Below, piece after piece: positions 1-12,837 of a DNA stretch of 64,000 nucleotides. A model generated the notes under the pieces. The model worked only from the letters and a program-made list of their open reading frames with translations, was not told the origin of the DNA and did no database searches. The translations under genes were made by a program, and so were the position numbers. The stretch covers positions 248,001 through 312,000 of the forward strand of contig JAHGAU010000001.1 in NCBI GenBank assembly GCA_019925105.1, given 5' to 3'. This DNA comes from Niebla homalea. Lineage: Eukaryota; Ascomycota; Lecanoromycetes; Lecanorales; Ramalinaceae. Numbering within the stretch: position 1 is the stretch's first letter; each line of letters starts with the position of its first letter.

Positions 1-3000
1 CACCTCCCTCCTCTCCTCCGCGCCGGCCCCAAATCCCACGATGCCTAACCCGTCGCCAGCAGGGAGTGCGATGCCCGGGCCGGAGGAGGAGCGAGACATC
101 GCCGCTGTGTTCTCTTCTTCCACGAATGGAAGGTTCGGAGGCGGAAGAGGCGCGTTGTTGTTGTCGTTGTTGTAGTAGTAGGGGGAATACTCCGTCTTCG
201 GACTCTTCCTGACAGGCCTGCCATCAACACCTCTCTCCCTGCCTCTTCCCGGGCTGGTCGAGAAGCGCGAGGCGTAATTGGCAGGGTCGGTGTATGAGCC
301 CGGTTGTGGATAGGCGTACGGCAGCGGGCTGGGCGGGGAAAGATGGGGCGGTGGTTCCGTCTCTGCGATAGAGGCGTGGGAGTGATGGGAGTGGTGGGAG
401 GGGTTGCGGGACATGGGCTGAGAGGTGTAGCCTGTGGGGAAGATGGGGGCGGTGGGGGAGGTTCGATGGGAGGGTGGGAGGGAGTAGTAGTTGCGAGGTT
501 GTTGGGAATATTGGGGAGCTGTTGGCGGGAGGTAGTAATTATTTGGTAGAGAGGGATGGTGGATTGCTGTGGGTGGGGAGGTATAGTCTTGTGAGCGGGG
601 ACGTTTGGCGGTGATGGTGATATTAGTTTCGATTGGTAAGGGGGCTGGGTTGGGGCCTGGATAGGGTGGTTGTTGTCGAGATGGGGCGTCGTTGAAGGGG
701 ACAGGGTATGCCGGTTGACTGACAGAAGCGTGGCCTTGGAAGGAGGTGGTGAGGGGCTGTTCGTCTTCTTGCTCATCGCTGGAGTAAAGAGTCCAGTCAC
801 CGCCATGAGCGAAGCGTTGGTTCTCCTCCATGACTGCCGTGTCGGATGCGCGATGTGGGATGAATTCAGTGGCCAGCGGGCTTGGTATGTTGCTCTGTCC
901 CTCTCGCCGAATGCTTTCTCGAGATCTGTCACGCGCGATGGATGTCGGCGTGGCTGCAGGTTGAGTCTGTCCCGATGCCGGCGGTGTTGGCATCGGTGGC
1001 TGTGGCCGTGATGGTGGTGGTAGCTGTGCTCCGGCAGCCACGCTCGCCCACGTCTTCTCATGTGTCGGCGTTGGCGGTCGGCGACTGGTGAAGGGTATCC
1101 TATGGAATATGTTTCCTATGCTATGACGTGGCGAGTGTAACGGGCTGCGCGCCTGAACTTCCTTCAATGCGTCAGAGGCTGGAGACGATCTTCGCCTCTG
1201 CTGGGTGCTCTCCTGGGTGATCATGCCCATAGAGCCGGTCACGGTATCTCGATTGACCGTCTGAATCGGCTGTGATCTAGTCGGCGCGCGACGGAAACTG
1301 CCAAGATCACGCCGGCCCCTTGGTTGCTGACGACGTGACTTTTGTCTCGACGGGACGACCTGCCATCCTTGTTGGCTATCCGTGGTCGGCGCTCGAGATC
1401 TTGATGATGGTCTAGCAGTATCTGAAGATAGATTAGGCCGCATCGCCTGTGAGGTGGCTTGACCCTCCCAATCACTGGCGTAACCAATATCCTCGTATCC
1501 TAGTGGGCCGATCCCAGGACTGAGATCGGCAATCTTTGGCCGGATGCCAGGGCTTGCTGTTCGAAGACTTGCAGGTGAATCGATCTCCTTCCCCATTGGA
1601 AGACCAAACACATTTTGACCCTCAAGTGGCGGAGGGGTCGGGTGAGGAGATGGTGGTGTGTTAGGCCCAGGAGCGGAGGGTATACTGCTTCCAGAAGAGC
1701 TGCTAGCCCGGTCGAAGATGGATATCTGGAAGATTCCTTCCCTCAGACTCTCCTGCGACGAATTTGGTTCGCGGCTCTGGATTTCTCTGTGGATCAGATC
1801 CAGAGTCACCTGCAACTTTCTCTTGAGTCCTTCCAAACTCTGCGTCTTGCCGTAAGTTTCGACGTGATCCAATAGGCCTTGACCATGAACCAGATAATAT
1901 CTGTAGTCGGAAACGCGGCCATGTTCAGGCCGCTTGTTGATCTTGAGATCAGCCTGCTGATATGAAAAAGAGAAGAGACTAACGGCATGGCCGAGCCACT
2001 TCGGGAGCAGTCCCCGCGAGTTCAGTGAGTCACAACAAAAGCTCTGGACTACACTGTGGATCTTCAGCATGTCAATAGGCTCTGGCTCGATCAGACTGTC
2101 TCGACTTGATGACATGGAGTCTTTGTCCGACTCAGGCTCGTTGCGTTCAATCAGGGCATACCGCATGAGGATTGCGAGGGTGTTGCTGATGTTGGGCTGT
2201 CCACTCATCTCAGCGGAGCTGACTTCCACGTGCTCGGCCTTTAGTATCCTCTGGCCCAGGTGGACCATCTCAACAGGGATGTTCTGCCCGAACCAGCAGA
2301 GAATGCTAATGAGATTCCAGGCTTCATTGAGTTCTTTGTTCAACAAATCGTCGAAGATCTTGTTGTAGGTATGCTCTAGGCTGGGTGTGTTGGAGTAATC
2401 CAGCTTAAACTTTGTAAGCGGCTCATGAGATTCTGCGAGTCGCTTGCTGATGGCATCTATGGCCAGTGGTAATCCGCCGTTCCTCCTCACAAGCTCAGCA
2501 GCTTTCATCCGATCCGCATCCGAGACTTTTTTCTTGTGCATGGATTTGAATAGTAGCTTCACCCCGTCCTCTTCTTTGAGAGGACCGACTTTGATAGGAT
2601 GAGGTCGCAGAAGCCGTTGCTTCGTTTCAAGGTTCTTCGCGCGGGACAGATATATGACGCTTGAATTCTTGCTGTCCGGTACGAACTTGTTCAGCTCAGT
2701 AGCATCAGCGTCCTTTTCCAGGCTGACCCCATCGAAGATGATGATCCATTCCGACCGATTCTGGAACCAATTCTTGACAATCGGCACGAACTCTTTGCCA
2801 ATGTCTCTGCCAATAGACCTTTCACACATTTCTGGTGCATCTTTACAGACGACCTTCTGCCAGATGTTCCAGTATGCGTGATACATCTCTTCCTTTGTCT
2901 TTGAAGTAATCCAAAAGACTCCTCCACTGAACTTCTTACGATTCTTGGTCACATATTCTCGGGCAAGATGGGATTTGCCACCGCCAGGTTGACCCCAGAG

Positions 3001-4778
3001 TAGGACGCATGCCGTGCCAGCTTGCCGCCTCCTATCAAACAACCGTTTCCCAAGCTCCTGATATTCTGCATCCATGCCGACAAAGAAGGTGTTGTCACGA
3101 AAGCCCGGTGGGACAATGAAGTACGGCTCGGGAGTTTTGGGTTCTGACGCATCAGTACTGGTAGCAGTATCTTTGGACTCGGTCTTGGGTGGGGGTCTGG
3201 GAGGAAGTGTTTGTGATGTTTCTACGTAAACGCCCAAATCAGCACTCGCTCATACATTTAAGAACATGACATATGAGGTTTTGCCATTCTCCCAACGCCT
3301 CATGACATAGCAGAACAAGCAAAGAAATGGTTTCAACGAGGTGCATCGGCCATTTCCAACTCCTTATCTCCCACCTCTTCAACCTCGTACTCGCTCTCAA
3401 ACACTCTTTGGTTCTCTGTGCCAGGCAATGGCAGTGGCCTCTTACCTGGAGTATTGTTGTTGGTGCTCGTCGACCCCGTATTGGGGGTGCCTATTACGCT
3501 CCCTAAGATAATTCGGTCAGCCTTCATAATCTTGGGATGGGTGGATTTGCTTATCAGAACGTACCGGGTGCAATCGATTGAATCTGGGCCTTCTTGTTCA
3601 CTTCCCTTTCTTCCTTCTCCTGCTTCCAATACCCCTCCACTTTCTCCGGCGCCTCGTCTGCATAACGTTGTAACGCTTCAGCTACGAGATCAAACCCGGG
3701 CGCAGCGTCATTCTCGAACTTGCACATGTGACTGTGGTCTTGCTGGATAACGGAACGCTCGACATCTTGCAAGTTGGGGCTCGCGGACTCCTCATCGACA
3801 ACGAAGGCGACCTTCAATCCCTTGCCAAGATATGTCGGCTTGCCTTCGTGGAAGAAATACACATAGAAGCGACTCATCAGCTGGATGAAGTCCCTGTCGA
3901 TAGTCTGCAGCGTTTCGTTCTCGCGCTTCAAAGCGTTGACAAGGTTCGAATTACTGTCGACGACGCCCGACGGCATGACCCCATGGCAGATCGACTCTAG
4001 CATGGAGCCCCATTTTGCGATGTCGGAACCCTTATGTGGCGTACCGAGGAAAAGAATGCCGTAGGTCGAGACGAAGATGGAGCGAAGATGCTGAGTGTGG
4101 TTCCCACGGATACCCTCAGAGTATATCAAGGCGCGCTTTACGACCAAGCCGCCCAGGGAGTGGGCGACAAAGATGATGGGCCGCTCATTGGCTTTGCGCA
4201 TTCGTCGATTTGCCGACAGCGCGGCAACAAGGTTCTCGGCATGATTGTGAATTTTGTCTTTTGACACCCCGTCGGTGAAGCTGGTCACATCTGCATCATA
4301 CCCATAGACCAGTATGCGCCCCTTCTCTTCTTCAAGGATCGGAGGTAGTAATTGTGTAGGCCTGCAAGAAAGGTTGTTAGCTTGCTGGAGCAAGAGATGT
4401 AATGTTTCGAGGCATATCCTATGTCTCCCAAAACGATGGAAGTATCATAATACTGATACCGACACTACGTTTGTAGGATTGCTGGTTGCGTGGCAAATCG
4501 TAACTAAGGGGGCAAAGGGACTCACCAGAACGTCTTGGTCTTCTCGCTGGTCCACGTCTTCTCTGGATTGCCATTCAATCCATGCACGAAAACGACATCC
4601 ACCTTGCCACCTCCAATAGGCGAGTATACCTGGGTCAGTCCGTGCCGACTAATCTCACCCACTTCGGGAGCGCCGCTCGAAGATGCTGCCTAGAGATCCG
4701 ACGCCACCTGTTAGCTTCTGTGTGTGACAAGCACCGATGCCAGGAAGGGAATAGAGGTGTCCAGCAACGTACCATCAT
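1..4778 (-). CDS. Lipase-like + NB-ARC STAND (NLR-type) protein, C-terminus beyond the left edge
   Basis: Intracellular STAND/NLR-type receptor of the fungal class often annotated 'LipA and NB-ARC domain protein'. Exon 1 is only ATGATG (4778-4773), followed by introns 4690-4772, 4362-4525 and 3503-3564. A further intron ends near 3224; its donor (about 3330-3380) is not resolved. From there the frame is open to base 1. The N-terminal alpha/beta hydrolase shows the oxyanion HG (residues 38-39) and the nucleophile elbow AHSLGG with Ser125. The nucleotide-binding part has a Walker A GQPGGGKS (2971-2994), a Walker B-like IIIFDG and GGLPLA (2461-2478). After the NB-ARC and winged-helix-like region come some 600 residues rich in Ser, Pro, Gln and Asn. 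No TPR, ankyrin or WD repeats are visible before the edge. In related fungal STANDs the lipase-like domain is the effector and NB-ARC the switch; a role in non-self recognition is inference. Confidence 0.85.
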
Positions 4779-5840
4779 GATTATAGACGTAAAGGGGTGT
4801 TACTGCCAGGACGGCATCACGCTTGAAGAAATGTGGATGGCTTGATTATATATGTGCTGACCAGATCGGAGCTCGGTGTGTGAGAAAGGCCTCAAGCTTT
4901 TCGAAATGGAGTCATATGACAGCTTGCGTAAACCTGCCCCTACCCACCCCTTCTCCCCTAAATAAACAAAGAGACGGGCGCAGTGATACAAGAGGGGGGG
5001 GGGGGGCTACGCGCGCGTGCGGCTCCCTCGCCTCGCACTCGTGTTCAGTCGACCAACTGGAGTCATGCACGCTTTTGAACTCGAACAAAGAGATGACGAT
5101 ATGACAGGTACGTCCAAAAAAGCTAAAGGGGGGCAGGGGTGGGGGCAGGGACGAAGGTACGAAGGATACAGGTGGCAGCGGAGGCGACCCGAGCCTTTGG
5201 TTGTGCAGGAGCAGCAGACCTGGCAAGGTGATATTGGCCTCGTGGGTGGTTCAGAATGCTTCATGATGTTGGTCTATGCGATCACATTAACGATTATCAT
5301 TGGTCAGCTGTGAGCTGAAAGTGTCGTCTTGGTGGATCTAAGGCTCAGCTGACCTTTCCAAGCCGGGTAAGGGCATTTGGGAGAAGCGGTTAGGCTGCAA
5401 TTTTCGACTCATTCTAATTTAGGGCTGCACCAGTGGCTGCAGCCTGGGAGTAACATTTGAGGACATTAGATTGTTCGTGGCACAGCAGAGATATACATAG
5501 GACTTAAGGTGGCTTTGCCATTGTTGAGCTTGGATGGTAAATATACGAGGGGAAACTCAATCGTCCTACAGTAGCACATGTCGTGCGAGAGTAGGCAAAG
5601 CAGTAACCCAGGGTACAAACTCCCTTGGCCACAGAGTTGCACCCGTCTGCAAATGGACGCTTCAGTCTTCCGCCCCAGGCCATTCATTAATCGTAATCAA
5701 TAGATAGTACAAAGGGGCGTCCGCCTCGTGTCGTCACTGGACCACACGTTCAAGAAATTGCGGCTACCCGCTTTTCGTCACTCACATCCGTCAACAGTAC
5801 TCGCTGCCTCCATCCTCAGGATTTCCCATACTGGCTGCAA
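4779..5840. other. Intergenic region with poly-G and G-quadruplex-type motif
   Basis: This stretch lies upstream of the lipase/NB-ARC gene and downstream of the Sec7 gene. I see no supportable coding frame. It holds a 13-base G run (4994-5006) next to an alternating CG stretch, and four G-runs with short loops at 5128-5150 that fit a G-quadruplex pattern on the plus strand. These could form part of the promoter of the minus-strand gene starting at 4778. Confidence 0.5.
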
Positions 5841-8800
5841 TCATGTCGAAGCAACACCGGTCGCTGCCTTGCCATCTCTCTCAGCATACACTTTCTCCTT
5901 TTGCGCCTGCGCGTTCTGGAGGGCGTCGATGTAGGTGCGGAACTTGACGATCTCGCGGAGCAAGTAGCTGGACTTGCGCTCCCAATTCGTCATGGCTTTG
6001 TGAGCGTTGGGATGCCTTGGGGTGAACTAGAATGGGACGCAGGTCAGTATCCTCGTAGCAGTTTCAACGTCTAAATCTGGTTGACTCACAGTCAGTAGCA
6101 CCGCCCCTCTCAGCTCATTGTGCTTTTGCAATTCGTCCTCAATGTTCTTCACATAATTACACAGCGCCTTCAACTGATCGACTTCCAGCAAGGCGCTGGA
6201 TGCTAGACTCGGTGGTGGCGGTGTCCAGTCGTTAATCATCACCTTGTCGCCTGGTAATTTCGGTCTGTAGCTGCCCTGATCCAAAGAGCTTCGAGTGCTA
6301 CGTATAGAGCTTTGCAAACTTGGTCGGGCACTAGCCACCGAGGCGGATGGCATACCATTACCTTCGGGATGGATGAGTGCTGCATTGATCACCGAGTCTG
6401 ACCATCCATATTCGATGTTGCTCAAAGCACCCACGAGAGGCTCCTTGGATAGACGAGCGCTCCAATAGTTGGCAGTCTTGACGAATTCCTGCACAATCTC
6501 GGGCGTCCCCACTTGGAATAGGTGAATGGCACCAGTAGGTAAGTTTAGTGCCCATACATGAGGCCGGGCTTTGGAGTAGCCTGGCGGTGGCAACACGCTA
6601 GCAATGGTTTGGCGAAGAACGAAAGAACCTAGGAGCTCTGCATTGTCCGCCCAGTTTCCGCCACCGACTGCGGCACCCGCTGCCTTCTGTGATTTTGCTT
6701 TCAGCCGCAACGATCTGGCGTTCATGCTGAAAGAGAAGAGTCGCATATGCCCTTTCTCAATCACTGCAAAGCTTTCCACCCAGTTCCGGTCCTTTGCCTT
6801 CTTGTCCACCGACTCTAGGTGATGCTTGTGCTTGAGTATGCCTTCTTTAGCCCAAGGCGCACCTGCTAGCTCCAAATTTTCATCCTCCAGCAGTGGGGCT
6901 GCGCGTAAGCTTTCATCGTCGCCGCCAGCATTCTCCTCACGGATGATAGCCTGGCTCAAGGCATTAGCAAACCCGATCGACTGCTGAAATTCAGGTCGTG
7001 GAAAAGTCGAGGCAAAGGAGTCTGTTGACATGGTAGTCTGCGTCTTGCCAAGCGATGAGAATTTGCTCCAAGCGCTCGTCACCGACGGGCTGGTAACAGA
7101 AGACTGTTCGTCAAAGCTTGAGCGACGGCTTGATGCTACAGTAGAGGAAGGATATAGGCGTGGCCTTGACCTTGTCTTAGATTGCCATCGGCCAGTGGTG
7201 AGTCGATTCTCGGACGGCCGACCGCGGGTGTAACTTTGATGATCGGATCCAGCTTTGCTTAGCATACTGGGAGTTCGGCGAAGAAAATTGCTTGTCGTCA
7301 CAGAGAGACTTGTAGTAGACGACGGGGTTTCGACTACAGATTGTTTGCGCTCAGCGCCAAACAAAGGGAGCGGCTGCGTGCGCACGGCATTATAGAATTC
7401 TTTGAGGATAAGCTCGACCTGGTTCTCCCATGTACTTAGCTTGCCGTGGAATCCAGCTTTCACGAGAGGGCCACAGTCACCGCTGACGTTGTATTCGAGA
7501 GGAGTTACGGTGGGATGGGACGTGTATACCGTCTGGTCGGACGGACGTTGGGAGAGTCTGTACGTTGGTCGCTCGCCCTCGAACGAACGCTTCGGATCAG
7601 ACGACTCGCTGAAAGTGGTCGCTTTTGAAGTTGGATCAGGTCGCTGGTCCCAAATTTTGATTGGGGGCATCGTTGAAGCGCGAGGATTGATGAAGGCTTC
7701 AGGTGCTGCATCTGTTACAACGCGACGTATCGTCGGCATGATATTCTTCAAGAACTGAGTGCGAGTCATTTTCGTTTCGATCTCTGCTTGATGCAGGTCC
7801 GTGTTGAGCAGCAGGAGAGAGTAGCAAATCGTGTGAACCACGTCCGTAGCCTTGAAGCCGTTCAGCGGATTGCATTTCCACCACCTGGCAGTAAAGGCGT
7901 CTAATATGCGATCGACTTGTTGTGACTCCCCTTTGAGATACAGTCGTCCGCATAGAGAGCGCAGTGCCGCCAGAATATTGAGATTCTGCCATTGGTATAA
8001 CTCCATGTATGCCCTTCTTACTTTAGCTCGATCTGCACCAGGCTCACCAAGCCAGGCGGCGGCGGCGGACTTCAACGCAATGCTTTCGTCACCATCAAAC
8101 AGCAACTTTGCGTTTCGACGATCTTCCTCCGTGGCTTTGTCAATGTCTGCGTCTTTCAGTTTGGCCTCCTCAGCACCATCAAGGCCGGAAGATGGAAATT
8201 TGACTTGTTCATCCTTCAGCGGGTGCAAGGTCGAAGTAGCAGAATGAAATATCTCATCTACAGGAGATGTCTCAGCAATGTCTATTGCTTTTGGAGCCTC
8301 TTTTCCTGTCTTCGGCACGCTCTCATTCGATTTGGACGATTTGAACCATGGGCGACAGGCCTTGGTGTCCGCTTGCTGGGTATTGCTCGGCATAGACTGC
8401 GCTTTCTCAAAGATCTTGTTTCTCTCAGCTGCTCGCCGAGCAGAACTGCTGCCATGCGATAAATGAATGTCGCGGTCTGATGGCGCTCCCACGTCTGATC
8501 TCACGTATCTCACGTTGTCTTCAATTGTCGAATTGACCGGGTTTCTTGTCGGAGCCTTAGACAAGGCTTCTCGTGACATTGAAGGATGCTCGAGAGAGTC
8601 AGGGGTCCTGCTTACACTACTATCATCGTAGAGGAAAGAATCATCCATGGGTCTCGGCCGGGGCAAAGTCTTCTTAGCAGCCATGCCAGCACGAGGGGCC
8701 GGTAGATCCCAGTCAAGCCGATCCGGTGCCATCGAATCCAAGTGCGAGCTGGGATCGGTGGAAGGGCGAGGTTGGCTTACGGCTTCATGATTAACAGCAC

Positions 8801-10361
8801 CTGGTTGCTTTATATGAGAAGTGTTGGAGACATTTGCAAGATACGGATTCATGACTTTGCGCAGACTGCTCGTGGGACTGCGAGATAGACTTTCGCTCGG
8901 CGCACTACCCACATCAGGGCGCAGATTTGGTGGCACTATTGGTGTCATTTCTGAGAGGGACTTCTTACGTCGTCTGAAGAACGAGGAGGACTTCTTCGCA
9001 AGTGGTGGCGGAGCATTTTCTTTCTGAGCTAAGCTGAGGTCCTCAATCGCAGGAGCCTTGTAGAGTCTGTTGGTGTTTGATCCATCTCTTGCTTGTTGCT
9101 GCTGTAGGCTGGGTTGCGCCTCCACTGCACTGGGCCCTCGTGAGAAGACTCTTCTGAAGAAGCCATGTCGTTCTTTTGGTGCCTCCCGGACACTTTGGGT
9201 TGAAGGGTCGGGTTTGCCGGGGAGTGGCTCTGGAGTATCCCTGGCCGGACTGGCATTTCTGGATCTCATTAAGCCTGAAGGAATTTGCCTGGACCCTCGC
9301 TTTGAGCCGAGGAAGCTGCTATTGTTTGCAGAACTCTTCGAGGCATCCCATTGCACTGCGCCTCCCCTGCTCTTGTTAATATGTAGACTTCTCGAGGACT
9401 TGTTGCTGTTCCTCCTCTGCATTATCTGGGGGGACGGAGGGAGCTTAGGGGATGAGGGGAAAGCAGGTGACATGTCTCCTCGTCGCGGCCCCGCAGGCAC
9501 CGTTGGCATTGGGGCTGCTTCGAAATCATTGTAGACCAGCGGCTGGGAGAAGCCACTCGGTAGAGGTGGATGGTTGCCAGAGTTTGATGCGGAGTGTAAA
9601 ACTTTTCTGGAGTAGCCATGGTCGAAGCTTGCGGAGCGACGACTGAGAGGGGCTGGAGGCAGCATCGACTGAATGCTTGTCTGGCCGTGGTCCACACTTG
9701 ATGACGAGCTTCCTTTACTCGTCCTTTTGGCGTGACCTTTTCGTGCTTTGCTTGGTCCAGCTTGATTGTGTGGTACAGCCTTGTATCTGTTCGCATCGAC
9801 TGCTCTTTCTGATGCGGGTAGACTATCTATCCTCTGCAACGTGGTCGGAAAATTTGAGCTACTGTCGCTCCGTCTTCCTTTGCCGGCTTGAGAGGAACGC
9901 TGATCAGACGAGCTCTCGGAGGGGAAGGTGAAGTCAGAGTTGGTGGAGGAGGAATGCAAATGTCTGCTAGAGGAGATTTTGGGTAGAGCAGATGCGTTGG
10001 AGTCTGAGGAGAAGGTGGGGCGGGTACTGGATGAGAAGAGAGTGGACTGATCGGGGTTCAGAGATAAGAGCATGTTGTCGACGACCGAATGACGAGGATT
10101 CTCCGTCAAGTTCAAGTCATGCGAGATTCTTTCATCTCGCGTAGCACTTTCAGCCGAGTCCCTTGCGCGATGTTGCATATTTGTCTCACGTCCACGTTGT
10201 AGCTTTGAGCCTCGTCTGTTGCGTGGCTTGGCTTGTGGGGTCTGTGGTGGCATATTGGAGGAGCTTGTGAATGTGGTTGTTGTGGTGGTGGTTGTACGAG
10301 AGTTGGAGGCAGGGTCATTGCGCTGCATAAAGGGCGCCGGCGTATCTTTGCGAGTGATCAT
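5841..10361 (-). CDS. Sec7-PH domain ARF guanine-nucleotide exchange factor (EFA6/Yel1-like)
   Basis: Two exons: 10361-6090 (1424 codons, starting ATG-ATC-ACT) and 6026-5841 (61 codons plus stop), joined over a 63-nt intron (donor GTGAGT, acceptor TTCTAG). The predicted protein is 1485 residues. Reading through the intron would replace the conserved C-terminal helix with a spurious tail. Residues 1 to about 740 are low-complexity and Ser/Pro/basic rich. The Sec7 domain spans about 750-870, with the glutamate finger in LYLKGESQQVDR and the motif LLLLNTDLHQ. A PH domain spans about 1170-1310, followed by a helical segment ending in NWERKSSYLLREIVKF. This domain order is that of EFA6/Yel1 proteins, which load GTP on Arf6/Arf3-class GTPases at the plasma membrane and affect polarity and endocytosis. 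The exact orthologue name is not certain. Confidence 0.9.
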
Positions 10362-12664
10362 CGTGACTTAGTAGTGGTTTCCGCTTTTCACAATTAGCTA
10401 GACGTGTTGGGCGCTTCAGAAAGAAGCAAGGGATGTCATTCTTTGTCGATTAGGCGGGCGATGGGTACAGCCTGGGATTCCCGACCCAATAGAGCTTCTG
10501 AGTCTGAGGACAGGCACACGAGATTGGGCACCATCGAACTGAGGTGTCGACTTGTCAAGATGCCTTTGCTGTTCCCAAAGGATGGAAGTGGTAAGGCCAA
10601 AGGAGATGCGTTGGCTCGTTGGTCACTTTACCAGAGCGGAACCGGGAAGCAAGGATGATGACAGAGGTAGCCAAAGCTAATTTCGCTTCACGGAAACAAT
10701 GTTTCACAGCTGCAAGTACTTGTAGACTTAATAGTTGCAGCTATTAAATTTCAGAGTCATGCATTGTTTGGGCGCGGGTGGTGGCGTGATCATTGAGGTT
10801 GGAGGATTTCGAAGGGATTGGGCTAATGCGTGTTAGAACGAGAAAAGCAAGAGCCTCAAGAGATACACGGCGGGGGAGGGTGAGAACTGAGAAGCAAGAA
10901 TAAGGAAGCTTTGATTACTTCAAATTCTACCAATGCAAGTGGCAACAACCAGCAAGGTTGAATTTGAATTTGATGCTTGATTCTATCTGCAATTCTGCAT
11001 CAATGTCCATAAATGTCCAGATATGCATATCTATTTGAGACATCCAATTTCCAATTTCATCTGGCAAACGGCTCCAATCATTATTGTATCAGGGGGCAGG
11101 GGTCCTGAGCCCGGGAGGAACCGCTGAACATGTCTCGGCACTCGACCGTTATTTGAGACTCTTCACACATTATGCAGCAGCGGCTTATTTAATCGCCTCG
11201 CACAGAGGGCGGCGACTTGAATAGCTTAGATCAATCCTCACGGATCTCGAGGCTGCAGAGGAGGCAAATTCATCACCGAGACGAAATCGCGGTTCAAGTA
11301 TATTTCATCTTGTCTCTGGCTTTTCAACCCGCTGTCGTTGCCCTTGCGAGGATATGCACAATTGCCCGTTCAGAATATCCACGAAATCTTTTGGAAGATC
11401 AACTTCTCCGTGACTGTGACATCCTTCCGCTAAACAAATGGTCGCTACATACATGCATATGTTTCAATATCCCTTCTTCGCAAGCAACATGTTGGAGGAG
11501 CATCTGCCACCAGCCAAGCAGCCTCCTCCTAGTTCCACCATGCCCAAACGGGCGAGAGGCCCGGGAGAAAGGAGCCCAGAGGGGGCAGGTAGAAAAAGAA
11601 CATCACCGGCACACGAGGTCATGGCATGACCCAGTTTTATCATGGCAATACCAGACCTTCAGCAACCTCCATGCGCACCAGCAAATTTGCAATTACTTCT
11701 GGAGAACATCACTGACTATATTGCCGTTGCTCCCAATACTGGCCCACAATTTTGCCAATAGGTCAACCGCATGCAGCTACTGAGCGCACATGCTGGATTA
11801 GCTGGCATCTACGGAATACCAAGCCCTGCTATTTGACACACCAGGCACCAGCTCCGAGAGGCACTTGATCGACTTCCCTTCCTGGTCACTTTGCCGTTCT
11901 GTAGGCTCGCCTCGGAATAGAGGGAGTGGAGCCCCACCACACAATAATGAAAGCCAATCTCTGGGTAGAGATGTCAGCGGCACTACTGGCTCCTGCGGTC
12001 TCCTCGTCCTCAAAGCCCGACTCAAACATTGCGCAACCTCGATAAGCAATGCACTCAGGGAAAAACCGAAGTGTGGGTAGCGGGGCTCTTATTCTGTCTC
12101 AGAAGCAAAGAAGTGTTCTACTCGGTACACTTCTAGTCTTCTACCTAGAAGGAAGAGTGGGTACGGGGTGGGGGGGAGGGGAGGGGGTGCTATTGGTGAA
12201 AATCAACTTCCCCGATGCCTGTCGCCGCGCCCTCGTATCTAAGTGCAATCTGGCCAGGGTCCGTCTGACCGTCTTCTTCCTTTCCTGCCACCCTGGTTCG
12301 CCACTTTTTGTCTTCCGAAAATAATCCTATCCAAATGTTTGAGCTTCTCGGGGTGATCAATGCATGCACTGTCTTAGACGAGAAAGTGATTCCTATTCGA
12401 CACCCATTGGTCAAATGTGTGCCTCCAGTCTTACATAATCACTACGAGCTACCGGCATGATGATTCCAGTGCAAGACAATGCAACAGCCTCAGACAAGCT
12501 CGAGACAACAGTTGTTATCAGCAGCCGGTTAGATCACAATGGTCAATCAGGGACTAAGCTGGTCGACCAGTCCATCGCATATCCGTCGGTGCCGCCCACT
12601 CAGCTCCTACGGCTCCGTTGCTTTTTGTCGCACATGACGGAAGCTTCCACGGATCTGCAATCCC
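10362..12664. other. Long intergenic region upstream of Sec7 and permease genes
   Basis: About 2.4 kb between the start of the Sec7 gene (minus) and the start of the permease gene (plus), so it holds two divergent promoters. Small open frames occur (for example 11217-11783), but none has recognisable composition, domains or splice logic. A G-rich tract with five G-runs lies at 12159-12187. I see nothing else I can support. Confidence 0.5.
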
Positions 12665-12670
12665 TTATCT
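12665..12670 (-). promoter_or_regulatory. Possible GATA-factor (AreA/NIT2) site upstream of permease
   Basis: The minus strand reads AGATAA, matching the HGATAR consensus bound by nitrogen-regulatory GATA factors in filamentous fungi. It lies about 170 bp before the permease ATG. Amino-acid permeases are commonly under nitrogen control, so the site is plausible, but a single 6-bp match is weak evidence. Confidence 0.3.
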
Positions 12671-12837
12671 CGCTGTCATGCAGGCGAGGCCAACCGAGCT
12701 GTGGGTATGGCTTACAGCAGGTGGGGTGGATCGTAGATGGACGATTGCTATAATTCCCTCATGGCCCCGGGATTCACTGAGGTACCGCTGTATTCTTCTC
12801 ATCTCAAGAGCGTCCGGTTATAGTAATCTACCTTATT

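Noticed and set aside
45..1061. 338-codon open frame on the minus strand
   Set aside because: It is a shadow of the lipase/NB-ARC gene; the true minus frame is open without stops across the same bases and continues the NB-ARC reading.
11217..11783. 188-codon plus-strand frame
   Set aside because: No domain, signal or repeat pattern, irregular composition, and it lies in a long divergent promoter region.
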